A stretch of DNA of 64,000 bases from Candidatus Rickettsiella viridis (GTDB lineage: Bacteria; Pseudomonadota; Gammaproteobacteria; Diplorickettsiales; Diplorickettsiaceae): NCBI RefSeq assembly GCF_003966755.1, contig NZ_AP018005.1, forward strand, positions 124,001 through 188,000. Direction: 5' to 3'. Below are positions 8,905 through 18,090 of the stretch, one piece after another. A program made the translations under genes and the position numbers. The notes beneath the pieces were generated by a model. The model was given only the letters and a program-made list of their open reading frames with translations, was not told the DNA's origin and did no database searches. Numbering within the stretch: position 1 is the first letter of the stretch; the number at the start of each line of letters is the position of its first letter.

Positions 8905-9438
8905 ATGATAAAAATAAAATCTTCCTGTTTTTGTGGTTTGATGCTACTAAATTTGTTTTTGCTCTCTGCCTGCGCAACAACGTCTACGCAACAAAATGAT
9001 AGTTTGCATGCGGCTAAAATTGAAAAAAACAAACCATCAGCCAAGAAAAAAAAGCAATTACCCCCTGCGCTTATTCAAGTGATCCAAAGTCCCGATCGTT
9101 TGAGGGTGGTTCTCTATAGCGATGTTTGTTTTCAATCCAATGGGCGGTTAACAATGGAATGCTCAAAACAACTGCTTGGCGCGATGAAAACAATGAAACA
9201 ATATGGCGATGGTGCTATTCAAGTTGTGGGCTATACCGATGATATCTATGATCCACAAACGGCAAATGAGCTTTCACAGCGCCAGGCTGATGCGGTCGTT
9301 GCTTTTTTATGGTCTCATGGGATTGGATCACGACGTTTGCAAGCAACAGGATTTGGTAGCCATGACCCTATTGCGAGCAACCGGAGCGTAAAAGCGAGTG
9401 CGGCCAATCGCCGTGTTGAGATTACACTCGTTAAATAG
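8905..9438 (+). CDS. OmpA-family lipoprotein
   Basis: A 177-residue lipoprotein; the ATG at 8905 is chosen because it puts a clean signal peptide with lipobox LSAC directly at the N-terminus. After a Lys-rich linker (about 35-53), the C-terminal half is an OmpA/MotB peptidoglycan-binding domain, with VVGYTDD, a SQRQADAV stretch, a GFGSHDPIASN segment and NRRVEI. It probably links the outer membrane to peptidoglycan. Size and layout also fit the Dot/Icm lipoprotein DotK/IcmN of Legionella, but no other dot/icm gene is nearby. It follows rsmB closely. Confidence 0.85.
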   Translation: MIKIKSSCFCGLMLLNLFLLSACATTSTQQNDSLHAAKIEKNKPSAKKKKQLPPALIQVIQSPDRLRVVLYSDVCFQSNGRLTMECSKQLLGAMKTMKQYGDGAIQVVGYTDDIYDPQTANELSQRQADAVVAFLWSHGIGSRRLQATGFGSHDPIASNRSVKASAANRRVEITLVK

Positions 9439-9443
9439 CTCAT

Positions 9444-9522
9444 GTCATAGCGAGCGAATGCAATGAGCGTGGCCATCTAGTCGAATGTCCTGGATTGCCG
9501 CGCGCTTCGCGCTCGCAATGAC
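9444..9522. repeat. 80-bp palindromic repeat (GTCATTGCGAG type), copy 1
   Basis: An imperfect palindrome starting GTCATAGCGAGCGAA and ending CGCTCGCAATGAC. It lies between the OmpA-like gene and the convergent DUF2807 gene. A second copy in the opposite arrangement is at 48257-48336. Such GTCATTGCGAGC palindromes are common intergenic repeats in proteobacteria and may fold as bidirectional hairpins. Confidence 0.8.
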
Positions 9523-9529
9523 GGAAAAG

Positions 9530-10429
9530 TTAATTACTAAGCACTAAGCCGGCATTTTTAGTGAAAGTATTTAGGAACTCCACCGACTTTGAATAATAAA
9601 TAGTGCTGTTATCTTGCGCTAACGCACTTAACTTTTGTTTAACCGTAACTTTAGCATGGGCTTGATTTTTGGTTTCAACAAACCCATTTTCTGCTCTGAG
9701 TTGTTTTGCAAATAGCTGACTTTTTTCGCTTAGATGAGCATCTAAAGTGTTGGTAACGCCAGCTAGAAAAATCTTTTCTTTGCCAGAGGCATTTATTTTT
9801 ACATAAGGGCTGTTGACCCAATGAGCCAGGAGAGTTCCATTTCCTGTTAAGTTAATAGCATGTAGTGCCACATTGCCTTCTATTTTAATTTTCCCTGCAT
9901 TTTCACCCTGTATGGTCAAATCAGTACTATTGATATGGTAGAGTGAAATATTATTTTCTCCATGGGTAACTAGAGATTTTAAGTCTAGTTTATTAGTACA
10001 TAGTGTAATGCTGCCGTTTCCGCGGCTAATGAGAGATAAAGACCCCGTTAGTCCTTGGCCCACTAAGCGGCCATTACTATTGAACTCAATCTGAGTTAAT
10101 TGAGCGGGTGTTGTATTAACCTTAATGGTTAGCCGGTCGCCGCGATGCGGTCTATAAGTCCATTTTGTATCTAGATATAACGTATGATTTTTTATTTTCC
10201 AAGTTACTGCAGAAACTGTTTTAGGGTCGCCAAAAATCTGTAGCGCAGGAATAGAAGGGTTTGTTTGGCTTGTGTCTATGGTGACATTAACGGGGCCTTG
10301 TATCGCTAATGCAGAAAAAGCCGGAACCACCACATTTTTTCTTACCAACGGGGTAGATAACGTTTGGGCCGTAACCGGCATAGAAAAATAGGACAAAATG
10401 GGGAGTAGACAATAGATCAAAGGTTTCAT
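9530..10429 (-). CDS. Secreted DUF2807-type (GIN domain) protein
   Basis: A 299-residue protein with an N-terminal signal peptide (hydrophobic to about residue 18, then VTAQ). The rest is beta-rich with many Asn/Thr/Ser and a repeating turn pattern (GRGNGS, GEN, GNGT, GKEK), as in the auto-transporter adhesin head GIN domain family (DUF2807), which forms beta-helix-like folds. The start is typical for the family: a region with FSALAIQGPVNVTID near residue 40. Exported, function unknown. It is convergent to the OmpA-like gene and divergent from argS. Confidence 0.75.
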   Translation of the reverse strand: MKPLIYCLLPILSYFSMPVTAQTLSTPLVRKNVVVPAFSALAIQGPVNVTIDTSQTNPSIPALQIFGDPKTVSAVTWKIKNHTLYLDTKWTYRPHRGDRLTIKVNTTPAQLTQIEFNSNGRLVGQGLTGSLSLISRGNGSITLCTNKLDLKSLVTHGENNISLYHINSTDLTIQGENAGKIKIEGNVALHAINLTGNGTLLAHWVNSPYVKINASGKEKIFLAGVTNTLDAHLSEKSQLFAKQLRAENGFVETKNQAHAKVTVKQKLSALAQDNSTIYYSKSVEFLNTFTKNAGLVLSN

Positions 10430-10599
10430 AAATAAGCCTCTTTTTATTATTTTGGGGGTATAGTACGCCCCTCTTATAAAATTTTCTAGTTAGTCGGTAA
10501 TTTAGTTGATGGGGCGCTTTAAGAAAAGGATGCGTACTATTTTTCCTTAAGATTATTGGGGTATACTCTTGAGCTCATACGCCTACCGATTGAATACAT

Positions 10600-12360
10600 A
10601 TGAAGCCTATTATCCAACAAGAAATCAAAACTGCTTTAGCAGCAGCAGAGGTATCCTCTTTATCTTCTTTGACCATTCAAGTGGATTACGCGAGGGACAA
10701 ATTACACGGGGATTTTTCAAGTAATATTGCGCTACTTCTCGCTAAATCCTTAAAAAAACAACCATGCCAACTAGCAGAGCAGATAGCCGCGCATATAGAT
10801 TGTTCTAAAGCTACTTCTATCATAGAGAAGGTTGAAATAGCAGGACCTGGGTTTATTAACTTTTTTTTAAAAAAGACTGCCTGGTATCCGATTATCGATA
10901 GAGTTCTAACACAAGCAGAGCATTTCGGTGTTTCAGACATCGGAAAAGACGAACCGTTATTAGTGGAATTTGTTTCGGCAAACCCTACTGGTCCTTTGCA
11001 TGTAGGGCATGGTCGTGGTGCGGCTTATGGTGATTCACTCGTTAGGCTATTGAAGACAGTGGGCTATCAAGCCCATGCAGAATATTATGTCAATGATGCA
11101 GGACGACAAATGGATATTTTGGCAACCAGTGTTTGGTTGCGTTATTTAGAAGCCTGCGAAGAAAAATTTGTATTTCCTAGCAATGCCTATCGAGGTGCTT
11201 ATATTCATGGAATCGTTGAGCAACTTTTGAAGAAATATGGGAAACAGTTTTATAAACCGGCTTTATCTGTGTTTGCAGATATTCCTGCCGATGAGCCACA
11301 GGGTGGCGATAAAGAAGTTTATATTGATGCCTTGATTCTAAAGGCAAAAGCTTTGTTAGGTGCTGATGATTATCAGAAACTATTTGATATGAGTCTAAAT
11401 GCGATATTAGATGATATTAAAGAAGATTTAACTGGTTTTAGGGTTAATTTTGATAATTGGTTTTCAGAAAATAGTCTGTTTAAAACAGGTGTTGTAGACA
11501 AAACAATTGAACGGTTAAAGAAAAACGGTCATACCTATGAAGCATCGGGTGCATTATGGTTTAAATCTACTGTGTTTGGTGATGATAAAGATAGAGTATT
11601 GATCCGAGAAAATGGGCAAGCAACTTATTTTGCTGCAGATGCGGCATATAGGCTGTCGATTTTAGAGGATCGCGGGTTTAAAAAGATAGTGAACATATTA
11701 GGTTCTGACCATCATGGCTATATAGCAAGAATTCTTGCAGTTATTCAGGCATTAGGTTACCCCGCCGCTAGCTTAACGGCATTATTGGTACAATTTGCCG
11801 TCCTCTATCGGGGTGACAAGAAAATACAGATGTCAACGCGTAGCGGCGAGTTTGTTACTTTGCGCGAATTGCGTGAAGAAGTCGGTAGTGATGCAGCACG
11901 ATTTTTTTATGTGCTGCGTCGTGCAGAACAGCATATGGATTTTGATTTGGACCTCGCAAAAGAACAGTCAAATGCGAATCCTGTTTACTATGTACAGTAT
12001 GCATATGCGCGTATCTGCAGTGTGATGCGTCAACTCAAAGTGAAACAGTTAAACTGGGATAAAGCTATCGGCACGGACTCACTGGCGCAATTAAAAGAAG
12101 AGCAAGAAATTGATTTATTGGTTTTATTGAATCGTTATCCAGAGATGTTAGAGCAAGCGGCGAATAATTATGAACCACATCAAATAGCACATTATTTACG
12201 AGACTTAGCACAGGTTTTTCATGCCTATTATAACCAACATGTCTTTTTAGTGGAGGCAGAAGATTTACGAAATGCACGTTTAAATTTAATAGCGGCGACT
12301 CAGCAAGTCATAAAAAATGGCTTAGATTTATTGGGTGTAGAGACAATGGAAGTAATGTAA
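10600..12360 (+). CDS. argS: Arginyl-tRNA synthetase
   Basis: Class I synthetase charging tRNA-Arg. The HIGH-type motif is HVGHGRGAAYGD (about residue 132), preceded by the conserved VSANPTGPLH. The second signature appears as IQMSTRSGEFVTL in place of KMSKS, as usual for ArgRS. The C-terminal DALR anticodon-binding domain covers roughly residues 465-586. Length 586 is normal. Its stop overlaps the start of the SPOR gene by one base. Confidence 0.97.
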   Translation: MKPIIQQEIKTALAAAEVSSLSSLTIQVDYARDKLHGDFSSNIALLLAKSLKKQPCQLAEQIAAHIDCSKATSIIEKVEIAGPGFINFFLKKTAWYPIIDRVLTQAEHFGVSDIGKDEPLLVEFVSANPTGPLHVGHGRGAAYGDSLVRLLKTVGYQAHAEYYVNDAGRQMDILATSVWLRYLEACEEKFVFPSNAYRGAYIHGIVEQLLKKYGKQFYKPALSVFADIPADEPQGGDKEVYIDALILKAKALLGADDYQKLFDMSLNAILDDIKEDLTGFRVNFDNWFSENSLFKTGVVDKTIERLKKNGHTYEASGALWFKSTVFGDDKDRVLIRENGQATYFAADAAYRLSILEDRGFKKIVNILGSDHHGYIARILAVIQALGYPAASLTALLVQFAVLYRGDKKIQMSTRSGEFVTLRELREEVGSDAARFFYVLRRAEQHMDFDLDLAKEQSNANPVYYVQYAYARICSVMRQLKVKQLNWDKAIGTDSLAQLKEEQEIDLLVLLNRYPEMLEQAANNYEPHQIAHYLRDLAQVFHAYYNQHVFLVEAEDLRNARLNLIAATQQVIKNGLDLLGVETMEVM

Positions 12361-13013
12361 TGGCTAAAGATTACGCGAAATATGCAACTTATCAAAAAGT
12401 ACGTGCAAATCGTAGCCGTTTTTGGGCCGTATTGGGTTTAGTGCTGGTTTTGTTTGCGTTGGCATTAGGGTTATTTTTTTTTAAGGCACACAATAAACAG
12501 CAAATAGCCCAACAAGCAGAAGATAAGTTAAAGCAGAAAATATTGGAAGCGCCTGCTCCTAAGCCACCCGAGCCAAAATTCGATTTTTATAATATTTTGC
12601 CCCAAGGTAATTTAACCTTATCTTCCCCATCGCCAGAGGCTGTTAGCACTATGACTGAAGAAGCCTCTGTTTCCTCTTCTTTGAAAAAACCGTTAGACGG
12701 GTTGCTAAGCACCACACCGGAGCAGGTTGCCATAGCGGAAGCTAAGAAGCAGTTGGATCAGGAGATGAGTCAGATCAGCAATGAGGCATACAGCCTTATA
12801 TTAGGAAATTTTCAAGATGTTTCTCAGGCAGAACAATATCAGGCCCAAGCGCTTTTAAAGGGATTTCCTGTGCAAAGTAAAGTAGTTAATGTGGATGGTG
12901 GTGTAAGCTATCAACTTTTTATGGGCCCTTATACCTTGGCTATTGCTTCGCAACAGCAAAAACACTTAAATGCGGCGGGAATGCAGGCTGCTTTATTAAA
13001 GGTTAAACCCTGA
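12360..13013 (+). CDS. SPOR-domain membrane protein (FtsN-like)
   Basis: A 217-residue bitopic protein: a short basic cytoplasmic start, a membrane helix at about residues 21-42, a charged and Pro-rich periplasmic linker, then a C-terminal SPOR domain (about 143-217) that binds denuded septal peptidoglycan. It probably acts in cell division as FtsN or a related factor. The argS-SPOR-hslV order matches E. coli-like arrangements in which ftsN precedes hslVU. Overlaps argS by one base. Confidence 0.85.
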   Translation: MAKDYAKYATYQKVRANRSRFWAVLGLVLVLFALALGLFFFKAHNKQQIAQQAEDKLKQKILEAPAPKPPEPKFDFYNILPQGNLTLSSPSPEAVSTMTEEASVSSSLKKPLDGLLSTTPEQVAIAEAKKQLDQEMSQISNEAYSLILGNFQDVSQAEQYQAQALLKGFPVQSKVVNVDGGVSYQLFMGPYTLAIASQQQKHLNAAGMQAALLKVKP

Positions 13014-13057
13014 AAGGGTAGGACATTTTTAGAAAAGGGTTTTTATGTAGCGTTGGA

Positions 13058-13087
13058 CTTGAAAAGGGGTAGATAAGTCACCATTAA
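13058..13087 (+). promoter_or_regulatory. Candidate sigma-32 heat-shock promoter for hslVU
   Basis: CTTGAAA at 13058-13064, 14 bases, then CACCATTAA at 13079-13087. This matches the RpoH consensus CTTGAAA and CCCCATTTA at seven of seven and seven of nine positions with a normal spacer. It lies 38 bases before the hslV start, and hslVU is a known sigma-32 operon in E. coli. Confidence 0.65.
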
Positions 13088-13125
13088 TGGGTATTAATAT
13101 TTCATAAATCTAAAAAGGTAAGCCA

Positions 13126-13683
13126 TTGCAAGCTTTACATGGTACAACAATATTATTAGTTCGACGAAAAGATAAAGTCGTTATCGGTGGTGATGGGCAA
13201 GTAACATTAGGTAATGCAATTGTTTTAAAAGGGAATGCTCGAAAAGTTCGAAAATTATTTAACGACCACGTATTAGTTGGATTTGCAGGGGCGACCGCGG
13301 ATGCGTTTACTCTCTTAGATCTATTTGAAAAAAAGTTACACAAACACCAAGGTAATTTAGAGCGTGCTTCTCTTGAGTTAGCTAAGGATTGGCGCTCGGA
13401 TCGCGTATTACGTCGATTGGAAGCGATGCTGGCCGTTGCAGATAAAAAGGAATCATTTTTATTAAGCGGTACAGGTGATGTTATTAGGCCTGAACATGAT
13501 TCTATTGCTATTGGTTCTGGTGGAGCCTATGCTCAATCAGCTGCGTTGGCTTTATTACAAAATACCAAATTAAGTGCGCGTGACATTGTTGAAAGGAGCT
13601 TAAAGATTGCTGCTGATATTTGTGTGTTTACTAACCACCAGCGTACGATTGAAGAAATTGATTCTACTTCCACTAAAAAATAA
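13126..13683 (+). CDS. hslV: ATP-dependent protease subunit HslV
   Basis: Proteolytic subunit of the cytosolic HslUV (ClpQY) protease, a threonine peptidase that degrades misfolded proteins. The predicted product starts with six residues before Thr7, which should become the catalytic N-terminal Thr after processing (GTTILLVRR). The GDGQVTLGN and [10 protein letters not shown] motifs are present. The start is TTG at 13126, with AAGG at 13115-13118 as ribosome binding site. First gene of a three-gene unit behind a sigma-32-like promoter. Confidence 0.96.
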   Translation: MQALHGTTILLVRRKDKVVIGGDGQVTLGNAIVLKGNARKVRKLFNDHVLVGFAGATADAFTLLDLFEKKLHKHQGNLERASLELAKDWRSDRVLRRLEAMLAVADKKESFLLSGTGDVIRPEHDSIAIGSGGAYAQSAALALLQNTKLSARDIVERSLKIAADICVFTNHQRTIEEIDSTSTKK

Positions 13684-13710
13684 AAAAAGTCTTTTATTAT
13701 TGATCCAACG

Positions 13711-15204
13711 ATGAAAACTAACCCATTGAATTTATCTGATACATTGACTGAATCGAATGAAACCTCTGAGTTAATGAGGGCGGATGCTGATTTTTCTGAA
13801 GAAAGCTCGAATACATCTACACTGCTTTCAGGCGATTCTTTGACTATAGAACATCATGATCTGACTAAAATGGATATGACACCTAATCAGATTGTGCAGG
13901 AGCTTAATCGCTATATTATTGGACAAAATGATGCAAAGCGAGCTATTGCGATTGCTTTGCGTAATCGTAAGCGCCGTATGCTGCTGACACCCGAATTGCG
14001 TGACGAAGTGACACCTAAAAATATCCTTATGATAGGACCTTCAGGTGTGGGTAAAACTGAAATCGGACGTCGTGCCGCTAAGATAACGGCTTGCCCTTTT
14101 TTGAAAGTAGAAGCGACAAAGTTTACAGAAGTTGGGTATATCGGCCGTGATGTAGATTCTATCCCTAGAGATTTAGTCGATTCTGCTTTTAAGCATTTAC
14201 GTGAAGAAGAAATTACCCGATTACAGCCCCAAGTTTTAGAAGCAGCAGAAAATAAAGTACTTGATTTTTTTGTACCTTCCGTACGGACCACAGATACAGA
14301 CGTAGGTGAGCTTAAGAAAAAAGAAAAATCGGTTGCACGCCGGGTTTTTCGCCAGAAATTGCGCGAAGGATCTTTGGACGACAAAGAAATAGACATCGAA
14401 CTTGCTGCGCTTCCTGTGGGTGTGGAAATCATGGGCCCTCCTGGCATGGAAGAAATGACAAGCCAATTACAAAATATGTTGCAAAATATTGGGACTTCGC
14501 GCTCAAAAACACGTCGTATGAAGGTAAAGGACGCATTGCCAGCTATACAGAAAGAAGAAGCGGGTAAATTACTGAATGAAGAAGAAATAAAACGTCGAGC
14601 GATTGAATGGGTGGAGCAATATGGCATTGTATTCATTGATGAAATCGATAAAGTATGTAGACGCGGTGAAATGAATGGCGCTGATGTCTCACGTGAAGGT
14701 GTACAGCGTGATCTATTACCGCTTATAGAAGGTTGTACTGTTTCTACTAAATATGGGATGGTGAGAACCGATCATATTTTATTTATTGCAGCCGGTGCTT
14801 TCCATTTAGCCAAGCCATCTGATTTAGTACCTGAATTACAAGGACGGTTACCTATTCGAGTTGAATTAAAAGCATTAACAGCAGAAGATTTCGAACTTAT
14901 TTTAGCTAAACCTCAAACTTCTTTAATTGCGCAGTACAAAGCGTTGTTGCATACTGAGGAATTGCTATTGAATTTTGAAGCATCGGCTATCAAACGAATT
15001 GCTGAAGTTTCCTATGAGGTGAATGAGAAAACTGAAAATATCGGTGCGCGACGTTTATATACAGTAATGGAGCGTTTGCTTGAGGAAATATCTTTTGGGG
15101 CAACTGATTATAAGGATAAATCAATCAACATTGATGTTGCGTATGTGAATCAACATTTAGCGGATTTAGCTAACGATGAAGATCGTAGCCATTATATTTT
15201 ATAA
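13711..15204 (+). CDS. hslU: HslUV protease ATPase subunit
   Basis: AAA+ unfoldase of HslUV. Walker A GPSGVGKT is at about residues 109-116, Walker B and sensor parts are present (VFIDEIDKV), and the C-terminal domain that activates HslV ends in ..SHYIL. From the ATG at 13711 the protein has 497 residues, about 53 more than usual: an acidic Ser/Thr/Glu-rich N-terminal extension before the normal start region [11 protein letters not shown]. An internal ATG at 13870 would give the standard length, but neither start has a clear ribosome binding site. Confidence 0.95.
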   Translation: MKTNPLNLSDTLTESNETSELMRADADFSEESSNTSTLLSGDSLTIEHHDLTKMDMTPNQIVQELNRYIIGQNDAKRAIAIALRNRKRRMLLTPELRDEVTPKNILMIGPSGVGKTEIGRRAAKITACPFLKVEATKFTEVGYIGRDVDSIPRDLVDSAFKHLREEEITRLQPQVLEAAENKVLDFFVPSVRTTDTDVGELKKKEKSVARRVFRQKLREGSLDDKEIDIELAALPVGVEIMGPPGMEEMTSQLQNMLQNIGTSRSKTRRMKVKDALPAIQKEEAGKLLNEEEIKRRAIEWVEQYGIVFIDEIDKVCRRGEMNGADVSREGVQRDLLPLIEGCTVSTKYGMVRTDHILFIAAGAFHLAKPSDLVPELQGRLPIRVELKALTAEDFELILAKPQTSLIAQYKALLHTEELLLNFEASAIKRIAEVSYEVNEKTENIGARRLYTVMERLLEEISFGATDYKDKSINIDVAYVNQHLADLANDEDRSHYIL

Positions 15205-15207
15205 ACA

Positions 15208-15570
15208 ATGAACTCTCCTACCCCTATTGATATTAAACTTTTACAAAAAACCAAAGTGGTAGAGATTCAATTTGATAATGGAGAAAAATTCGTTTTACCT
15301 TGTGAATACCTACGCGTATTTTCTCCTTCAGCCGACGTTAAAGGCCATGGGCAATCAGAAGGAAAATTAGTCCCAGGAAAAAAAGAGATTAATATTATTA
15401 ATATAGAACCCGTAGGTCATTATGCAGTGAAATTACTATTTGATGACGGTCATAATACAGGGCTCTATACGTGGGAAACGCTTTATGATTTGGCTGTACA
15501 CCAGGAGATTTATTGGCAGCGGTATTTACAGCGTTTAGAGGTAGCAAATGAGAAGCGTGAGTCACGCTAG
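15208..15570 (+). CDS. DUF971 (GBBH-like N-terminal domain) protein
   Basis: A 120-residue single-domain protein of the DUF971 family, the small zinc-binding-like domain also found at the N-terminus of gamma-butyrobetaine hydroxylase. Family features are LPCEYLRVFSPSADVKGHG near residues 29-47 and the ending GLYTWETLYDL. It starts three bases after hslU, and DUF971 genes commonly sit next to hslVU in gammaproteobacteria. Precise role unknown. Its stop codon is part of the terminator stem. Confidence 0.9.
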   Translation: MNSPTPIDIKLLQKTKVVEIQFDNGEKFVLPCEYLRVFSPSADVKGHGQSEGKLVPGKKEINIINIEPVGHYAVKLLFDDGHNTGLYTWETLYDLAVHQEIYWQRYLQRLEVANEKRESR

Positions 15571-15598
15571 GCTTTTTCAACTATTGAAAAAGCCTTTT
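15570..15598 (+). terminator. Intrinsic terminator of the hslVU operon
   Basis: Stem GGCTTTTTCA at 15570-15579 pairs with TGAAAAAGCC at 15585-15594, a 10-bp perfect stem with a five-base loop, followed by TTTT. It closes the hslV-hslU-DUF971 unit. Confidence 0.85.
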
Positions 15599-15599
15599 C

Positions 15600-15887
15600 C
15601 TAATGAATGAGTTTTATAAGTTTCATACAGGAAAGGATAATTGAAGTTTGGGCAATAGCAGCGCCTAAAACCCAGCGAATAAGTTTTGTTTTTAACTCTG
15701 CAACCCTAACATCTATTTTAGCCATTACCTCAGCAAGTTTTGTATCTAAATATTGTGAAGTGATGACTTTGCTGACAACAGCTTCAGAAAGTAATTGAGC
15801 ATGTGTTTCTGCCTGGGTTTCGGGTACGCCGACTTTTTTTAATCTGTTAGCGTAAGCCAGTGTGTCAAATACTGCTGTTTCCACCAT
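15600..15887 (-). CDS. DUF1640-type small coiled-coil membrane protein
   Basis: A 95-residue protein with the layout of DUF1640 (CCDC90-like): an N-terminal FDTLAYANRLKKVGVPETQA segment, a central coiled coil (about 35-70) and one C-terminal membrane helix (about 70-92). The family is common and of poorly known function; eukaryotic relatives are mitochondrial. It lies between the hslVU operon and tyrS. Confidence 0.75.
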   Translation of the reverse strand: MVETAVFDTLAYANRLKKVGVPETQAETHAQLLSEAVVSKVITSQYLDTKLAEVMAKIDVRVAELKTKLIRWVLGAAIAQTSIILSCMKLIKLIH

Positions 15888-15945
15888 GCATGCTACTCCT
15901 TTATTTTACTTATTAATTACCCATAAAAAATAATAACATGTTGAA

Positions 15946-17163
15946 CTACTTTTTGCATGCGAGGTTTTGCAAAATAGTTACTTTAGCGAAGCGTCTTTTA
16001 CCGACTTGGTAGATATGTGTGGTATTGGCCTGTAGTGTTAATTTCGGGTCTTCGATCTTTACCGAATCTATTTTAACAGCCCCTGCGCTGATCGATCGTA
16101 AAGCTTCAGAGGTGCTTGGCGCCAAACCAGCTTGTTTTAATACATTGCTAATAGATAGCGAATCAGCATCAATCGTTAAAGTAATGGTTTTAATATCGGT
16201 AGGTATAGCACCTGATTTAAATCGCTGTTCAAATTCTTGGTAGGCTGTTTCAGCAGCAGTTTTGTCGTGGAAGCGCGCTACAATTTCTAGGGCGAGTTCT
16301 ACTTTAAATTGACGTGGATTTGCACCTTGCTCGGCTTCCTGTTGCATTTGTTGGATATTAGCCATGGATTTCTTGAGGGAAAGCAATTCAAAATAACGCC
16401 ACATCAGCTTGTCAGAAATCGACATGATTTTTCCAAACATTTCGCCAGCCGGTTCATTAATACCTATATAATTATTGAGTGACTTAGACATTTTTTTTAC
16501 CCCGTCTAATCCTTCTAAAAGAGGCATCATGATCACAATTTGTGGAGAGAGTTGAAAATGCTTTTGTAATTCTCTTCCCATTAGTAAATTAAATTTTTGA
16601 TCGTTACCACCCAATTCAATATCGGTTTTTAATACAACCGAGTCATAACCCTGTAATAGCGGGTATAGAAATTCGTGGATAGCAATCGCTTGATGATTAT
16701 GATAACGCTTATGGAAATCATCACGTTCTAGCATACGAGCAACGGTATAGGTTGAAGCGAGTTTAATCAATTCAGTGACAGAGAGTTTGGATAACCATTC
16801 TGAATTGAAACGTAGTTGGGTTTTTGTGCTATCTAATATTTTATTAAATTGTTGCTGATAAGTTTTTGCATTGGCAGCAACTTCTTCCACAGTGAGTGGC
16901 GGGCGTGTTGTGCTTTTACCAGAGGGATCGCCAATCAAACCCGTAAAATCACCAATCAAAAAAACTACTTCATGACCTAAATCCTGTAATTGGCGCATTT
17001 TATTAATCAGCACGGTATGGCCTAAATGTAAGTCAGGCGCAGTGGGATCAAATCCAGCCTTAATTTGTAAGGGTTTTCCCAGGGCTAATTTCTTCTTTAA
17101 TTCATCCTCAACAAGTATTTCCGTGGTTCCTCGTTGAATGATTCCAAGTGCGTCAGTTGTCAT
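15946..17163 (-). CDS. tyrS: Tyrosyl-tRNA synthetase
   Basis: Class I synthetase charging tRNA-Tyr. The first signature is in [13 protein letters not shown] (about residues 44-56), the second is [12 protein letters not shown] (about residue 230), and the C-terminal part (about 340-405) is an S4 RNA-binding domain. Length 405 fits the bacterial form. It starts 11 bases inside the end of rsmI, so the two are probably co-transcribed. Confidence 0.96.
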   Translation of the reverse strand: MTTDALGIIQRGTTEILVEDELKKKLALGKPLQIKAGFDPTAPDLHLGHTVLINKMRQLQDLGHEVVFLIGDFTGLIGDPSGKSTTRPPLTVEEVAANAKTYQQQFNKILDSTKTQLRFNSEWLSKLSVTELIKLASTYTVARMLERDDFHKRYHNHQAIAIHEFLYPLLQGYDSVVLKTDIELGGNDQKFNLLMGRELQKHFQLSPQIVIMMPLLEGLDGVKKMSKSLNNYIGINEPAGEMFGKIMSISDKLMWRYFELLSLKKSMANIQQMQQEAEQGANPRQFKVELALEIVARFHDKTAAETAYQEFEQRFKSGAIPTDIKTITLTIDADSLSISNVLKQAGLAPSTSEALRSISAGAVKIDSVKIEDPKLTLQANTTHIYQVGKRRFAKVTILQNLACKK

Positions 17164-18010
17164 GGTTTTTACCGGTTAATGCTAATGCCTGCGCATAGAG
17201 CTTATTTTTTTTTCCATGGGTTATTTTAGCAGCAAGTGCTGCAGCCTGTTTAATCGGCAGCTCATCTAATAATAGCTTTAAAATTCGTTGTATTTCTAGC
17301 TCAGAATGCTGAAGTGATGGTTTGTTTCCTTCTGTCAGAACCACAAATTCGCCACGTTGCTGGTTTTTATCATTATTAAGCCAAATTATTAACTCTTCTA
17401 GATTCCCTTCATGGATAGTTTCAAAGGATTTTGTTAGTTCACGGGCTAAGACTACACGGCGTTGCGCCCCAAAAATAGCTAACATATCTTCTATTAGGTT
17501 TAGAATTCGATGTGGCGCTTCATAGAAAATAAGCGTTCGTGTTTCATAGCGTAATGCATCTAATTTTTTTTGCCTGGCAATTTTTTTTTCAGGTAAAAAA
17601 CCTTCAAAGATAAATTGCTCGCAATTTAACCCAGAAGCACTTAAGGCGGTTATTAAGGCACAGGGGCCAGGAATAGGGATAACAGGAATTTTATGTTGCC
17701 GAACTTTTTTTACCAAGCGATATCCCGGATCACTAATTAAAGGCGTTCCTGCATCACTGATTAAAGCAATCCTTTGCCCTTTGTTCAATAATTTTTCTAA
17801 TAATTTTTCGCTGCACTCCGACTCATTGTGTTCGTGTAAAGAAAGTACAGGCGTATCAATGCCAAAATGTACGAGCAACTTATGCGAGTGGCGAGTGTCC
17901 TCTGCGGCAATATAGTCAACCGATTTTAGAGTCTCTATCGCGCGCGTGCTCATATCGCCCAGATTGCCGATGGGCGTGGCAACGATATATAAAGCTGGCG
18001 TTTTTAGCAT
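17153..18010 (-). CDS. rsmI: 16S rRNA 2'-O-ribose C1402 methyltransferase
   Basis: Methylates the ribose of C1402 in 16S rRNA. The tetrapyrrole-methylase fold is marked by [15 protein letters not shown] at the start, [20 protein letters not shown] and FEGFLPEKK. The ATG at 18010 is chosen because family members begin just before [10 protein letters not shown]; a start 45 bases upstream adds residues without similarity. At 285 residues it is standard. Overlaps tyrS by 11 bases and is divergent from the APC permease gene. Confidence 0.95.
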   Translation of the reverse strand: MLKTPALYIVATPIGNLGDMSTRAIETLKSVDYIAAEDTRHSHKLLVHFGIDTPVLSLHEHNESECSEKLLEKLLNKGQRIALISDAGTPLISDPGYRLVKKVRQHKIPVIPIPGPCALITALSASGLNCEQFIFEGFLPEKKIARQKKLDALRYETRTLIFYEAPHRILNLIEDMLAIFGAQRRVVLARELTKSFETIHEGNLEELIIWLNNDKNQQRGEFVVLTEGNKPSLQHSELEIQRILKLLLDELPIKQAAALAAKITHGKKNKLYAQALALTGKNHDN

Positions 18011-18090
18011 AAACCTTTTCGCAATAGAAGATGAGAGGGGTATAATGACACACACTTTATTCTGTGCAAAACCCAGAGGTTAGATAGTAT

